Source: a virus. From it: a stretch of DNA of 21,438 nucleotides. Under the pieces are notes generated by a model. It was not told the DNA's origin and ran no database searches. It worked only from the letters and a program-made list of their open reading frames with translations. The position numbers and the translations under genes were made by a program. Below are positions 1 through 8,120 of the stretch, piece by piece. The stretch covers positions 1-21,438 of IMG/VR virus record IMGVR_UViG_3300008113_000821; one strand, written 5' to 3'. How positions within the stretch are numbered: the stretch's first letter is position 1; each line of letters begins with the position of its first letter.

Positions 1-1
1 T

Positions 2-790
2 GACGTTTATTTAGCAAATGGAACCATTTCGCACAACAAAGGTACAACGACACAACCATACATTCCATCTTCTGGATTAAGAATGTATTTAGACCCATCA
101 AAAGCATCATCAACAGATGGCACAGTCGGTACGGATTGGTTAGATTTGACCGGATATGGTACAGGTGTTAGACCTGCAGGTGCACCAAATGGTCTTGGTA
201 TTAGTGGTGGAAACCCAACGTATAATAATGGTGCAAGTAGAAAAGAAAAATATTGGTCATTGGATACTAATAAGTTTTGGTATAAAGATGGTTCATCAAA
301 TATAAATGGTGGATATACTCAATTTAACACAACTGCATATTCGGTAATAGCTTGGGTGAGATTCACATCTCATCCTGCAAATGGGTATTATCAAATATTT
401 GGTAAACACGATAATGGAGCATCACCGAGAGAAATTGCAGTTTATTTAAATTCAAATGGTAGTGGTACTTATTTTATACACGATGGTACGACTGTACAAT
501 TTAATAGTAATACATTTACTCTTTCATTGAATACTTGGTATATGGTTACATACACCGCAGCATTAAATGGTACAAACGTTGCTTATACTGATACTACATC
601 AAGAGGAACTGTATCGAATGGTTCAAAAAATTATACTACATCGGGATTAATTCAAATTGGTGGTGGATATGGTGATAACAATTACTATTTCAATGGACAA
701 TTTGGTCCTGTGTTATTTTACAATACACAATTAAGTGGAACGGATATTACACAAGTATATAATTATTTCCAACCGACATATAGACCATAA
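2..790 (+). CDS. LamG/concanavalin-A-like virion protein, C-terminal part (left end cut)
   Basis: The reading frame is open from the left edge to TAA at 788-790, so this is the C-terminal part of a longer gene. The ATG at 83 is probably internal. From about residue 27 of the visible part it reads MYLDPSKASS followed by TDWLDLTGYGTG. That is the usual opening of LamG-like jelly-roll domains in phage surface proteins, which often read like LYLDA..P.SY..SGT.W.DLSG. The rest is rich in G, N, T, S and Y, with W-V-F and QIGGG strands, ending in FNGQFGPVLFYNTQLS and a short tail. LamG domains bind glycans or proteins, so a fibre, head decoration or adhesion role is plausible. It sits directly upstream of the sheath gene. 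There are no Cys and no signal peptide in the visible part. The fold assignment is fairly secure; the structural role is inferred. Confidence 0.8.
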   Translation, partial: DVYLANGTISHNKGTTTQPYIPSSGLRMYLDPSKASSTDGTVGTDWLDLTGYGTGVRPAGAPNGLGISGGNPTYNNGASRKEKYWSLDTNKFWYKDGSSNINGGYTQFNTTAYSVIAWVRFTSHPANGYYQIFGKHDNGASPREIAVYLNSNGSGTYFIHDGTTVQFNSNTFTLSLNTWYMVTYTAALNGTNVAYTDTTSRGTVSNGSKNYTTSGLIQIGGGYGDNNYYFNGQFGPVLFYNTQLSGTDITQVYNYFQPTYRP

Positions 791-823
791 TTTGTTGTTT
801 TGGTTGAAAAGTTTATATTTATA
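791..823 (+). promoter_or_regulatory. Promoter candidate for the sheath gene (TTTG-N19-TATATTTATA)
   Basis: TTTG at 791-794 is separated by 19 bases from TATATTTATA at 814-823. The layout matches the Bacteroidota -33/-7 promoter form (TTTG, about 19-20 bases, TAnnTTTG) except for the last base of the -7 box. The same decamer recurs in front of the ORFs at 4873, 15286 and 20374. The predicted leader before the ATG at 858 is about 30 bases. No start-site data are available, so this rests on motif and spacing only. Confidence 0.55.
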
Positions 824-857
824 TTGAGAATTAATAAATTTAAATTAAGCATATAAA

Positions 858-3185
858 ATGGCAGAGAAATTAGTATCACCAGGCGTTTTCACAAGAGAAA
901 ATGACCTTTCATTCTTACAACAAGGAGTTGGAGAAATAGGAGCAGCGTTTATAGGTCCTTTTAAAGAAGGCCCATTAACACCAACAATTGTAAGTTCACA
1001 AGCAGAATTTGAAACATTATTTGGTAGTGTTGATGACACTTATTATACTCCTTTAGCAGTACAATCATATTTAAGAGAAGCAGGAACTGCAACAATTTGT
1101 AGAGTAGCTGGTGCAGCGGGATATACCGAAACTGCTCCTTTATTATTAGTAGCAAACACAACTCAATCAGCCGATGGAGCAGCACATTCTGCATCATTAG
1201 GTATTCTTTTTAATACATCTGCAAGTGCAAATGTAGGATTTACTGGAACTCTTACATCCGATAAAGATGGTAATGGTGATTTTTCAATATTATTAAGTGG
1301 TAGTGGTGTAACTCACACAGGATATAGTGCATCTTTAAATTTAACAGATGTAAGTGATATCGAAGCGGTATTTGGTTCATCTGCATATGGTTCAGCAAGA
1401 GCTTACGCATACGCATTCTTTAAAGAAAACGGATTTATATATAATACCGGTTCTTATACATTATCTGGAACTGACGGAATTGGTTCTGGTTCAGTTACTT
1501 CATCTTTCAACTCACATACAACTGCAAGTGTAATTGTATTAGCAGACCAAAAATTTAGTGGTTCAACTGGTACTGGTGAAGCATGTGAAGCATTGACTCC
1601 ATATATACAATCTCAATTAATCAATAGTACAAGACATAATTTATTTCAAATAGAAACAATAACCGCAGGAAACGTTGCAAATACTAAAATAAAAATTGGT
1701 ATTTCAAATGTTAAAGCGGCTGGTTCAATAAATGGAACTGATTACGGTGCATTCACAATTGTAGTAAGAAATTTCTCTGATACTGATAAAAAGAAAAGTG
1801 TAATTGAAACTTTTGCAAATGTAAATTTAGACCCTAATTCTCCTAACTTTATTAGTAGAGTAATCGGTGATAGAAAAAGAACAATCAATCCAAATACTGG
1901 TAAAATAACAGAAATTGGCGATTGGGTAAATAATTCTAGATATATTAGAATTACTAATTTAAATGTAAATGCACCTGTACAAGCAGTACCATTTGCACAC
2001 GCAGCATATCAATTACCAGTAAATGCAGGAGCATACGCATCATTGGTACCGAGAGTAACATTCTCAACTGGTTCAGTAACCGATTCTTCAAAATATAGTG
2101 GTATTGATTTAGATAATAATGGTGATAATAAGATATACATGAAACCAATTCCTGTTAGTGCGGGTAATGGTTCTAACTCTGTATTCTCATTAGATACTAT
2201 TTGTGGATTAAATTTAACTTCAAATGTTTCAACTGATGTTGCAAAAAGACAATTCGTTGTAGCATTCCAAGAAGGATTTGATGGACACTCTCCGGCTAAC
2301 AATGCAGCAGATTTAAACCCTGCAACAACAGCAGGTAAAGCAGCATATCAAAAACATATTGCAGCATTATCAAACGCTGATGAATATGATATCAATATGG
2401 TTGTTGCACCTCATGTTAATAGATACGACCATAGTTCAGTTTGGACTTCAATATTAGATATGGTAGAACAAAGAGCAGATGCATTCTTCATTGGAGATGC
2501 GGGTAACGCTTCAACTTCTTTATCAGCAACTATAACACAAGCACAATCAGTAGATTCAAACTACGCAGCGGTTTACTACCCTTGGGTTAAAACAATTGAT
2601 TTAAACACAAACAAATTAATAACAGTCCCACCATCAGTATTATTACCTGGAGTATTTGCGGCAAACGATAATGTTGCAGGAGAATGGTTCGCACCAGCTG
2701 GTTTGAATAGAGGTGGATTAGTGGGAGCAGTTAGTGTATTAGATAGATTATCTCAATCTGAAAAAGATGATTTATACGAAGGTAAAGTAAATCCAATTGT
2801 ACAATTCCCAGGACAAGGTATCGTAGTATTCGGACAAAAAACATTACAAGATAAACCATCTGCATTAGATAGAATCAACGTAAGAAGATTATTATTGACT
2901 GTTAGAAAATATATCGCATCTACTTCTAGATATTTAGTATTCGAACAAAATTCGGCAGAAACTAGAACTAAATTCTTAAACATTGTAAACCCTTATTTAA
3001 GTGGAATACAAAGTAGACAAGGTTTATACGCATTCAAAGTGGTAATGGATGATTCAAACAACACACCAGATGTAATTGATAGAAACATTTTAAAAGGAGC
3101 TATCTACTTACAACCAACAAAGACAGCGGAATTTATTCAAATTGATTTCAACATCTTACCAACTGGCGCAAGTTTTAACGGATAA
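858..3185 (+). CDS. Contractile tail sheath protein (T4 gp18-like)
   Basis: This is the major outer tail protein: it polymerises around the tube and contracts to drive injection. The N-terminus (MAEKLVSPGVFTRENDLSF, then GEIGAAFIGPFKEGPL and FGSVDDTYYTPLAVQSYL) is the usual sheath start. The C-terminal domain, from about residue 667, reads SALDRINVRRLLLTVRKYI, FEQNSAETR, NPYLSGIQSRQGLYAFKV and finally YLQPTKTAEFIQIDF. These are the conserved sheath elements that form the inner handshake domain. At 775 aa it is longer than T4 gp18 (659 aa); the extra length lies in the central Ser/Thr/Gly-rich surface domains (roughly residues 100-450). The ATG is preceded by AAGCATATAAA with no Shine-Dalgarno. 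The tube gene follows 46 bases downstream. Family assignment is very secure. Confidence 0.97.
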   Translation: MAEKLVSPGVFTRENDLSFLQQGVGEIGAAFIGPFKEGPLTPTIVSSQAEFETLFGSVDDTYYTPLAVQSYLREAGTATICRVAGAAGYTETAPLLLVANTTQSADGAAHSASLGILFNTSASANVGFTGTLTSDKDGNGDFSILLSGSGVTHTGYSASLNLTDVSDIEAVFGSSAYGSARAYAYAFFKENGFIYNTGSYTLSGTDGIGSGSVTSSFNSHTTASVIVLADQKFSGSTGTGEACEALTPYIQSQLINSTRHNLFQIETITAGNVANTKIKIGISNVKAAGSINGTDYGAFTIVVRNFSDTDKKKSVIETFANVNLDPNSPNFISRVIGDRKRTINPNTGKITEIGDWVNNSRYIRITNLNVNAPVQAVPFAHAAYQLPVNAGAYASLVPRVTFSTGSVTDSSKYSGIDLDNNGDNKIYMKPIPVSAGNGSNSVFSLDTICGLNLTSNVSTDVAKRQFVVAFQEGFDGHSPANNAADLNPATTAGKAAYQKHIAALSNADEYDINMVVAPHVNRYDHSSVWTSILDMVEQRADAFFIGDAGNASTSLSATITQAQSVDSNYAAVYYPWVKTIDLNTNKLITVPPSVLLPGVFAANDNVAGEWFAPAGLNRGGLVGAVSVLDRLSQSEKDDLYEGKVNPIVQFPGQGIVVFGQKTLQDKPSALDRINVRRLLLTVRKYIASTSRYLVFEQNSAETRTKFLNIVNPYLSGIQSRQGLYAFKVVMDDSNNTPDVIDRNILKGAIYLQPTKTAEFIQIDFNILPTGASFNG

Positions 3186-3196
3186 TTTAAAAAATA

Positions 3197-3206
3197 GATA
3201 TTTATA
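3197..3206 (+). promoter_or_regulatory. Weak promoter-like box before the tube gene (GATATTTATA)
   Basis: GATATTTATA differs from the TATATTTATA decamer only at the first base and lies 25 bases before the tube ATG at 3232. TTTT at 3173-3176, inside the end of the sheath gene, could serve as a degenerate upstream element 20 bases away. It would let the tube be made in excess of sheath. It is weaker than the site at 814 and may be chance. Confidence 0.35.
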
Positions 3207-3231
3207 AAAGAACAATAAAATATAAACAAAG

Positions 3232-3723
3232 ATGCCAACAATATTAGGATTTGACAAGATGTTTTACAAAGAGTTTGAACCAAAACTTCAGAATAGATTT
3301 ATTATGACAGTTGACGGTATCGAATCTTACATCATCAAAACAGCAAGTAGACCAACTTTCACATCGGAAGTAGTTGAATTAGACCATATAAACGTAAAGA
3401 GAAAGATTAAAGGTAAATCAACTTGGGATGATATAACAATTACACTTTATGACCCAATTGTTCCATCTGGAGCACAACAAGTAATGGAGTGGATTAGACA
3501 ATCGCACGAATCATTGACAGGTAGAGATGGTTATTCTGCTTTCTACAAAAAACAACTTACATTCCAATTATTAGGACCAGTAGGTGATATCGTAGAAGAG
3601 TGGTCATTAGTTGGAGCATTTATTTCTCAAGCTAATTTCGGTGAATTAGATTGGTCAAACACAACTGACCCAGTATCTATTGAATTAACTATTTCTTACG
3701 ATTACGCAATATTAGAATACTAA
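3232..3723 (+). CDS. Tail tube protein (T4 gp19-like)
   Basis: This is the inner tube subunit, stacked as hexameric rings inside the sheath. At 163 aa it matches the length of T4 gp19. Typical features are the start MPTILGFDKMFYKEFEPKL, QNRFIMTVDGIESYIIKTA (the first strand pair of the tube beta-barrel), VELDHINVKRKIKGKSTWDD, ITLYDPIVPSGAQ and the closing WSLVGAFISQANFGELDWS with IELTISYDYAILEY. The GELDW(S) and TISYDYA elements are characteristic of the family. It lies immediately after the sheath, the invariant order in contractile-tail phages, and a terminator follows at 3741-3785. The ATG has an A-rich upstream (ATAAACAAAG) and no Shine-Dalgarno. Confidence 0.96.
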   Translation: MPTILGFDKMFYKEFEPKLQNRFIMTVDGIESYIIKTASRPTFTSEVVELDHINVKRKIKGKSTWDDITITLYDPIVPSGAQQVMEWIRQSHESLTGRDGYSAFYKKQLTFQLLGPVGDIVEEWSLVGAFISQANFGELDWSNTTDPVSIELTISYDYAILEY

Positions 3724-3740
3724 TATAATTAAAAATTATA

Positions 3741-3785
3741 AAAAAGAAGGGGATGCAGAAATGTTATCCCCTTTTTATTTTTTCT
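3741..3785 (+). terminator. Intrinsic terminator after the tube gene
   Basis: GGGGAT at 3749-3754 pairs perfectly with ATCCCC at 3766-3771. The stem is extended by flanking A-T pairs (AA at 3747-3748 with TT at 3772-3773), the loop is 11 bases, and a T-rich tract follows (TTTTTATTTTTTT, 3772 on, with one A). It is the only GC-rich stem plus U-tract in the window. It would separate the sheath/tube transcript from the chaperone and baseplate block. The A-tract before the stem and T-tract after could also give partial bidirectional function, but no gene is on the other strand. Confidence 0.9.
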
Positions 3786-3825
3786 AAAACATAATATATA
3801 TAATAAACACAATAGTTATAATATT

Positions 3826-4635
3826 ATGGAACAAAACATTGAACAACAGGTTACAAGAGGTGGTATTAATCCAACCGCATTACCAAAATCATTCCCATTT
3901 GCAACAGAGATAATTTCACTTCCATCGGAAGGATTATGTTATCCTGAAACACATCCTTTATCAAAAGGAACAATTGAAATAAAGTTATTAACCGCTAAAG
4001 AAGAAGATATTTTAACTTCTATAAACTTAATAAGAAGAAACGAACATATAAACAAAATGTTAGAATCTATTATAGTTGAACCAGGAGTAAATATAAACGA
4101 TATATTAGTGGGTGATAAAAATGCAATATTGGTAGCATCTCGTATGTTAGCGTTTGGAGCCGATTATGATGTTTCAATAGATGACCCCGAAACCGGTGAA
4201 CCAACTCCTGTTACGATTGACCTTTCTCAAATTCAAACAAAATCATTGGATAAAGAATTATTGAATAGAAAAAATGAATATGATTTCATTTTACCTATTT
4301 CAAAAACTCAAATTAAATTCAAATTTTTAACACATGGTGATGAGATAGCAATTAGTAAAGATGTTGAAGCGATTGAAAAATTGACTAAAACATCAGGAGA
4401 GATTACAGCAAGATATAGACGACAAATCGTTGAAGTTAATGGTGTAAGAGATGCAGGTCATATTAGTAATTTTGTAACAAATGGATTATTAGCCGGAGAT
4501 TCAAAAGCACTTCGAAAATATGCAAACTCAATAACTCCAGATTTGGATTTAAAGTTTAAATATACAACGGCTAGTGGTGAGGAGGAGGCTCTCCGAATCC
4601 CATTCGGGGTTGACTTTTTTTACCCTATCGACTGA
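3826..4635 (+). CDS. gp26-like (T4_baseplate family) protein, probable tail assembly chaperone
   Basis: The 269-aa protein has the T4_baseplate/gp26-type pattern: FPFATEIISLPSEGLCYPETHPL, then a KGTIEIKLLTAKEEDILTS segment (residues about 47-65), LIRRNEHINKMLESII, NDILVGDKNAILVASRMLAFGADYDV and a C-terminal half with FKFLTHGDE. It ends IPFGVDFFYPID. In T4, gp26 is counted as a baseplate hub assembly factor. Here the gene lies between tube and tape measure, where Mu/PBSX-type phages keep the tail assembly chaperone. Its 3' end overlaps a second, +1-shifted coding frame (4622-4840). Together these suggest the chaperone role and a frameshifted longer form. The ATG at 3826 follows ATAGTTATAATATT with no Shine-Dalgarno. 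Family is fairly secure; chaperone function is inferred. Confidence 0.85.
   Translation: MEQNIEQQVTRGGINPTALPKSFPFATEIISLPSEGLCYPETHPLSKGTIEIKLLTAKEEDILTSINLIRRNEHINKMLESIIVEPGVNINDILVGDKNAILVASRMLAFGADYDVSIDDPETGEPTPVTIDLSQIQTKSLDKELLNRKNEYDFILPISKTQIKFKFLTHGDEIAISKDVEAIEKLTKTSGEITARYRRQIVEVNGVRDAGHISNFVTNGLLAGDSKALRKYANSITPDLDLKFKYTTASGEEEALRIPFGVDFFYPID
4579..4621 (+). promoter_or_regulatory. Candidate programmed +1 (or -2) frameshift site
   Basis: The zero frame reads GAC TTT TTT TAC through a run of seven T (4615-4621). A tRNA-Phe on TTT at 4618-4620 can re-pair with TTT at 4619-4621 in the +1 frame, giving ACC CTA TCG and the 72-residue extension. A -2 slip reaches the same frame with one extra Phe. 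Just upstream lies a perfect hairpin, CCGAAT (4593-4598), loop CCC, ATTCGG (4602-4607), extendable to 8 bp, ending 5-7 bases before the T-run. GAGGAGGAGG, a strong Shine-Dalgarno-like tract, sits at 4579-4588. Such a GC-rich patch is unusual in this genome. Confidence 0.65.
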
Positions 4636-4840
4636 TTATAGTATAGCAATTCATCAAAAGATTTTTCAAATGGTGTATAACTCCAATGGTGGATTTACTT
4701 GGAGTGACGTATACTATATGTCTATTAAATTGAGAGAATTTTATTGGAATGAATTGGTTAAAGCCAAAAAAACGGAATCCGACCAATTAAATCAAATAAA
4801 CAAATCACAAGCAGCATCGTCCAAAGTTAGACGAAAATAG
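4622..4840 (+). CDS. Frameshift extension of the gp26-like chaperone (+1 frame)
   Basis: The +1 frame carries 72 residues (TLSTDYSIAIHQKIFQM, then NSNGGFTWSDVYYMSIKLRE, FYWNELVKAKK and a basic tail). It looks like a genuine domain: a DYxxxIHxxIF helix, GGFTW, DVYxM, LRxFYxxxL, a pattern I associate with tail assembly proteins of T4-like marine phages. No good independent start exists. GTG at 4574 lies deep in the upstream gene without a spaced Shine-Dalgarno, and ATG at 4670 would cut off the first helix. Translation by frameshift from the gene at 3826 gives a product of about 337 aa. A one-base homopolymer sequencing error would mimic this and give one 337-aa gene. The next box, TATATTTATA, begins just after the stop. 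Confidence 0.7.
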   Translation, partial: TLSTDYSIAIHQKIFQMVYNSNGGFTWSDVYYMSIKLREFYWNELVKAKKTESDQLNQINKSQAASSKVRRK

Positions 4841-4848
4841 TATTGATT

Positions 4849-4858
4849 TATATTTATA
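4849..4858 (+). promoter_or_regulatory. TATATTTATA promoter-like box
   Basis: This is an exact copy of the decamer found before the sheath and gp32 genes, 14 bases before the ATG at 4873. The upstream element is poor (AGTT around 4825-4828, 20 bases away). It lies within the nominal TTG-started version of the next ORF, which supports the ATG at 4873 as the real start. Confidence 0.45.
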
Positions 4859-4872
4859 TACAAACATATGAT

Positions 4873-5103
4873 ATGGCGAAGCAAAAATTAGTTGAAATAA
4901 ATGTATTTTCCAAATTACTTAATTTATTTTTTACAGCAAAATCTAAAAATAAAGAAACTGTGTTTTTGAATAAAATTAAAGATTCAGATGAAGATGTATG
5001 GAAAACATTTGATGATATAAATTCAAGAATAGATGCTTCTACTAATAAATTGAACAAATACAATTCAAAGTTCAAAGATATTGACTTTTCCGATTTAAAC
5101 TAA
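4873..5103 (+). CDS. Small uncharacterised protein (76 aa) upstream of the tape measure
   Basis: I do not recognise a family. The ATG at 4873 (MAKQKLVEINVFSKLLNLFF) is preferred to an upstream TTG at 4843 because the interval holds a promoter-like TATATTTATA. The 76-aa product has a short hydrophobic amphipathic N-terminal segment (about residues 7-20). A charged, probably helical remainder follows (DSDEDVWKTFDDINSRID, STNKLNKYNSKFKDIDFSDL). It ends 8 bases before the tape measure ATG, so the two are surely co-transcribed. By position it could be a tape-measure partner or the counterpart of one of the small T4 hub proteins between gp26 and gp29. That is context only. Confidence 0.7.
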   Translation: MAKQKLVEINVFSKLLNLFFTAKSKNKETVFLNKIKDSDEDVWKTFDDINSRIDASTNKLNKYNSKFKDIDFSDLN

Positions 5104-5111
5104 TTTAAGTA

Positions 5112-8075
5112 ATGGCAAAAGGCAAAAATCCAACTAACAAAAATAATAATGTAAAAAGTAGATTGAAAGCTGCTGCACCTCAACCTGCTAATCAACCTAC
5201 TAATACTCCTCCACCTGTTGTTGATGATAAAGCAGCAAAGGCAGCTGAAAAATTAGCGGAAAATTTAAAAGAAGCTAGAAAAGAAGCCAAGGAGATGTAT
5301 GAAGATATGTCCGAAATTGACGATTCCGTTAAAAGTATAGGACAGAATGTAGATAAAAACAATAGAGGGTTTAAAACATTTTCCAAATTTGCAGAAAGTA
5401 TTAAAAAAAATAGTATAAGTATTGCAGATACACTTGGAAAACAAAATGATTTAACAATAAATGAAGTTAAATACATTAAAAAAGTAAATTCCGCAAAAAA
5501 TAAATTTTTTAGTGAAGAAAAAAGATTAGGAAAGTTACTCAAGAATAAAGTAATTACCGAAGAACAATTTAATAAATACACAGAGGCCGCAGCTAGAAAT
5601 TATGCAAAAGTAGTTGATGGATTTGACGCCACATCTCAATCGGGTAAGCAAATAAAAGATTCGATGGAAGCTACCGCCGATGGTACTATGGATTTCACCA
5701 AAAATATGAAAAAAGCGGATGGGTTCATGGAATCATTTTTGGGTAATATGCAGGGTTCTGTCCCATTGGCAAATGAAATTGGTAGTGTATTCAAATCGTT
5801 AGGTAATGGTGGAGCTGGTATAAAAGCAGCGATAGGAGCATTGGCAGGTGCGGCTACATATCTTGCATATAAACAAGGTATGATGGGTGACTATTTTGGA
5901 AAGGTGGCATCTTTCAATATGAAAGACCAGGTTCTTGAAAATGAAATAGCACTTAAAAAAGCACAAAATTCTGCAAGTTTTGCAATACAAGAAGCAGGTG
6001 TACAATTTGGTGCACAAATGCAAACTGCAGCGGATGATTTTAAACAAGAAATGAGAAATGCATTTTTTGGTGATGCATTAACTCAATTAGGTTCTAAAGC
6101 AGCTGCTCAATTAGCTAAAGCTGGATTTAGTGCAAAAGATATAGCAGAATCTAGTTTAAGTGTTGCGGGTAATTTGGGTGCAGGAGCAGATTCATCTCAA
6201 AGATTAGGTAAAGAAGTAGCGGTATTCTCAAAATATATGGGAATAGGTGCAGACCAGGCAACCGATTTAGCAGCTAATTTCCGTATAATAGATAACTCAA
6301 CCGGAGAACAGGCTCTTAATATGTTAGAAGGAACTCGTCAGATGGCAAAGATGATGGGTTTAAATCCTGGTGAAGTTATGAAAGATATGGCAGATTCTAC
6401 AAAAGAAATTGCACAATATAACTTTAAATCAGGTAAAGAATTACAAAAGCAAGTTATCGCCGTTAAAGCAATGGGTGGTAACTTTAATAAGATAGCATCG
6501 GCAGGTAGAAATATGGTATTGAACTATAAAGATAGTATCAAAGCCGAAATGGAATTATCTGCAATGTTAGGCAAATCTATAAACCTATCCGAAGTAAGAG
6601 CTAAATTTGCTTCTGGTCAAATACCAGAGGCGGTTAAATCATTACAAGATGAATTGGGTGGAATTGATTTATCTCAATTAGATTTTTTCAGTAAAGATGC
6701 AATATCCAATGCATTAGGGGGTATGGATTTTGAAGAAATTGCAAAAATTGGTAGTGGAACTTATGGAGAAGTTGCAAAAAATACAAAAGATTTAGATGCG
6801 GGAATAGATAAATCATCAAAAGCTGTTGTAAAAGCAAGTATAGAACAAACAAATGCTCAAAGATTAAATATAGAATATAGTATTGCAGAAACAAAAGCAA
6901 TGAATGCTGCGGCAATACAAGCTCAAACACAAGTTGCAATGCAACAAATACAAAATCAAAAGTCATTAAATGATGTGATGATTGATAATGATTATTTGCA
7001 ACTTAAAGCCAATTTAGCTTTTTTAAGAACATTAGGAACGGAACTTCCTGGAATGTTAATGAGTGGATTGGTTGGTGGTTTAACATCATTTTTACCACAA
7101 ATTTTAAGCGGGGCCTGGAAGATGCTTTCAGGAGGAGGGTTGAGTAGTGTTGCAGGTGGAGCCGGTGGTATAACTGCTGCAAGTGCAGGAACTTTTGCGG
7201 CAGGAGCAGCTGGTTTTTGGTCATTAGGAAAGGGGATGTATAATGTTGGAAGTAATGAAGCACAACGTGGTGGCAAAGGAGGTGGATGGCAAACTGCCGG
7301 TAACGTGGTGGCAGGTATTGGTGCAGAATTTGTAAATGCAGTGGATTATTTAACAGGTGGAATAATACAAAAAGGCACAGATGCATTAGGTTTGTCATTG
7401 GAAGGTATTGATATATCGGAATTAGAAAAGTTTAGGTCGGCATATCGTTCTGCTACAGGTCAGCAAATTGGAGTTGGTAGCGAATCAAATCAAAAATTAG
7501 CAAATTGGGTAGCAAGTAATATGCAGTTTTTATCATCTGGTGGATTGGAAGATGAGGTAAAGAATTTTCAAACGGCAGTACAAAAGGGCCTGATAAAAAC
7601 AAATGTTTCAATAGCAGACCAGGTAACTGCAAATTCTGACCTAACAACTCAGGCGATTACAAAAACTTCAATGTCATCTTTGGATGATATAGAAAGACAG
7701 GCAACTGACGCATTAAATAAATCAAAAAATGCAAATAATAAAATAATTACCGATACTGGCAAATCTATAACTGATATGACAAAAACGGCAATAACAAGTG
7801 TTACAACCACAGCAGCTGCCGGAGCTAATACATCATCGAGTTCAGGAACACCTACTCCAACTATAACTGCATCTAAAATAAGTTCAACGCCAGTATTTGA
7901 TGTACATTCGGAAACAACTGCGAATACTACTATAAAAATATATGGATTGTTAGAGGCGTGGGCTAGACAAGCTACTGGTGCAGGTGCAACTCAAGTATTC
8001 TTGGATGCAAAAAGAGTAAACAATGAGCTTAGAGATTCAAATAGAGCTCGTAGAGCAATATTTACAATTGATTAA
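5112..8075 (+). CDS. Tail tape measure protein
   Basis: At 987 aa this is the longest gene of the window, placed after the chaperone as tape measures usually are. It shows the family composition. There is a basic Pro/Asn-rich N-terminus, then a long Ala/Lys/Glu coiled coil (about residues 38-75, KAAKAAEKLAENLKEARKEA), and mostly helical sequence to about 640. Hydrophobic Gly/Ala stretches lie at about 232-256 and 644-706 (LPGMLMSGLVGGL, SVAGGAGGITAASAG, FAAGAAGFWSLGKGM). A Ser/Thr-rich linker comes before a short C-terminal domain (residues about 930-987, TIKIYGLLEAWARQATG). Tape measures span the tube lumen and set tail length, and their hydrophobic parts are thought to enter the host membrane on injection. 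T4 gp29 is much shorter (590 aa), which would predict a longer tail here. No peptidase or lysozyme motif was seen. Confidence 0.88.
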   Translation: MAKGKNPTNKNNNVKSRLKAAAPQPANQPTNTPPPVVDDKAAKAAEKLAENLKEARKEAKEMYEDMSEIDDSVKSIGQNVDKNNRGFKTFSKFAESIKKNSISIADTLGKQNDLTINEVKYIKKVNSAKNKFFSEEKRLGKLLKNKVITEEQFNKYTEAAARNYAKVVDGFDATSQSGKQIKDSMEATADGTMDFTKNMKKADGFMESFLGNMQGSVPLANEIGSVFKSLGNGGAGIKAAIGALAGAATYLAYKQGMMGDYFGKVASFNMKDQVLENEIALKKAQNSASFAIQEAGVQFGAQMQTAADDFKQEMRNAFFGDALTQLGSKAAAQLAKAGFSAKDIAESSLSVAGNLGAGADSSQRLGKEVAVFSKYMGIGADQATDLAANFRIIDNSTGEQALNMLEGTRQMAKMMGLNPGEVMKDMADSTKEIAQYNFKSGKELQKQVIAVKAMGGNFNKIASAGRNMVLNYKDSIKAEMELSAMLGKSINLSEVRAKFASGQIPEAVKSLQDELGGIDLSQLDFFSKDAISNALGGMDFEEIAKIGSGTYGEVAKNTKDLDAGIDKSSKAVVKASIEQTNAQRLNIEYSIAETKAMNAAAIQAQTQVAMQQIQNQKSLNDVMIDNDYLQLKANLAFLRTLGTELPGMLMSGLVGGLTSFLPQILSGAWKMLSGGGLSSVAGGAGGITAASAGTFAAGAAGFWSLGKGMYNVGSNEAQRGGKGGGWQTAGNVVAGIGAEFVNAVDYLTGGIIQKGTDALGLSLEGIDISELEKFRSAYRSATGQQIGVGSESNQKLANWVASNMQFLSSGGLEDEVKNFQTAVQKGLIKTNVSIADQVTANSDLTTQAITKTSMSSLDDIERQATDALNKSKNANNKIITDTGKSITDMTKTAITSVTTTAAAGANTSSSSGTPTPTITASKISSTPVFDVHSETTANTTIKIYGLLEAWARQATGAGATQVFLDAKRVNNELRDSNRARRAIFTID

Positions 8076-8120
8076 TTCAAATATTAATAAAAAGATATTT
8101 ATTATAAATAAAGAAATAGA

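Noticed and set aside
4574-4621. GTG at 4574 as the start of an 88-aa gene overlapping the gp26-like gene
   Set aside because: The first 16 residues are the alternate reading of the GC-rich end of the gp26-like gene, and there is no spaced Shine-Dalgarno. Homology-like sequence begins at the T-run, so frameshift entry is more likely.
8103-8110. TATAAATA, identical to the T4 late promoter box, before the 656-aa gene
   Set aside because: It ends only 10 bases before the ATG at 8121 and is a single copy. The other structural genes carry TATATTTATA or GATATTTATA instead, and AT-rich spacers produce such octamers easily.
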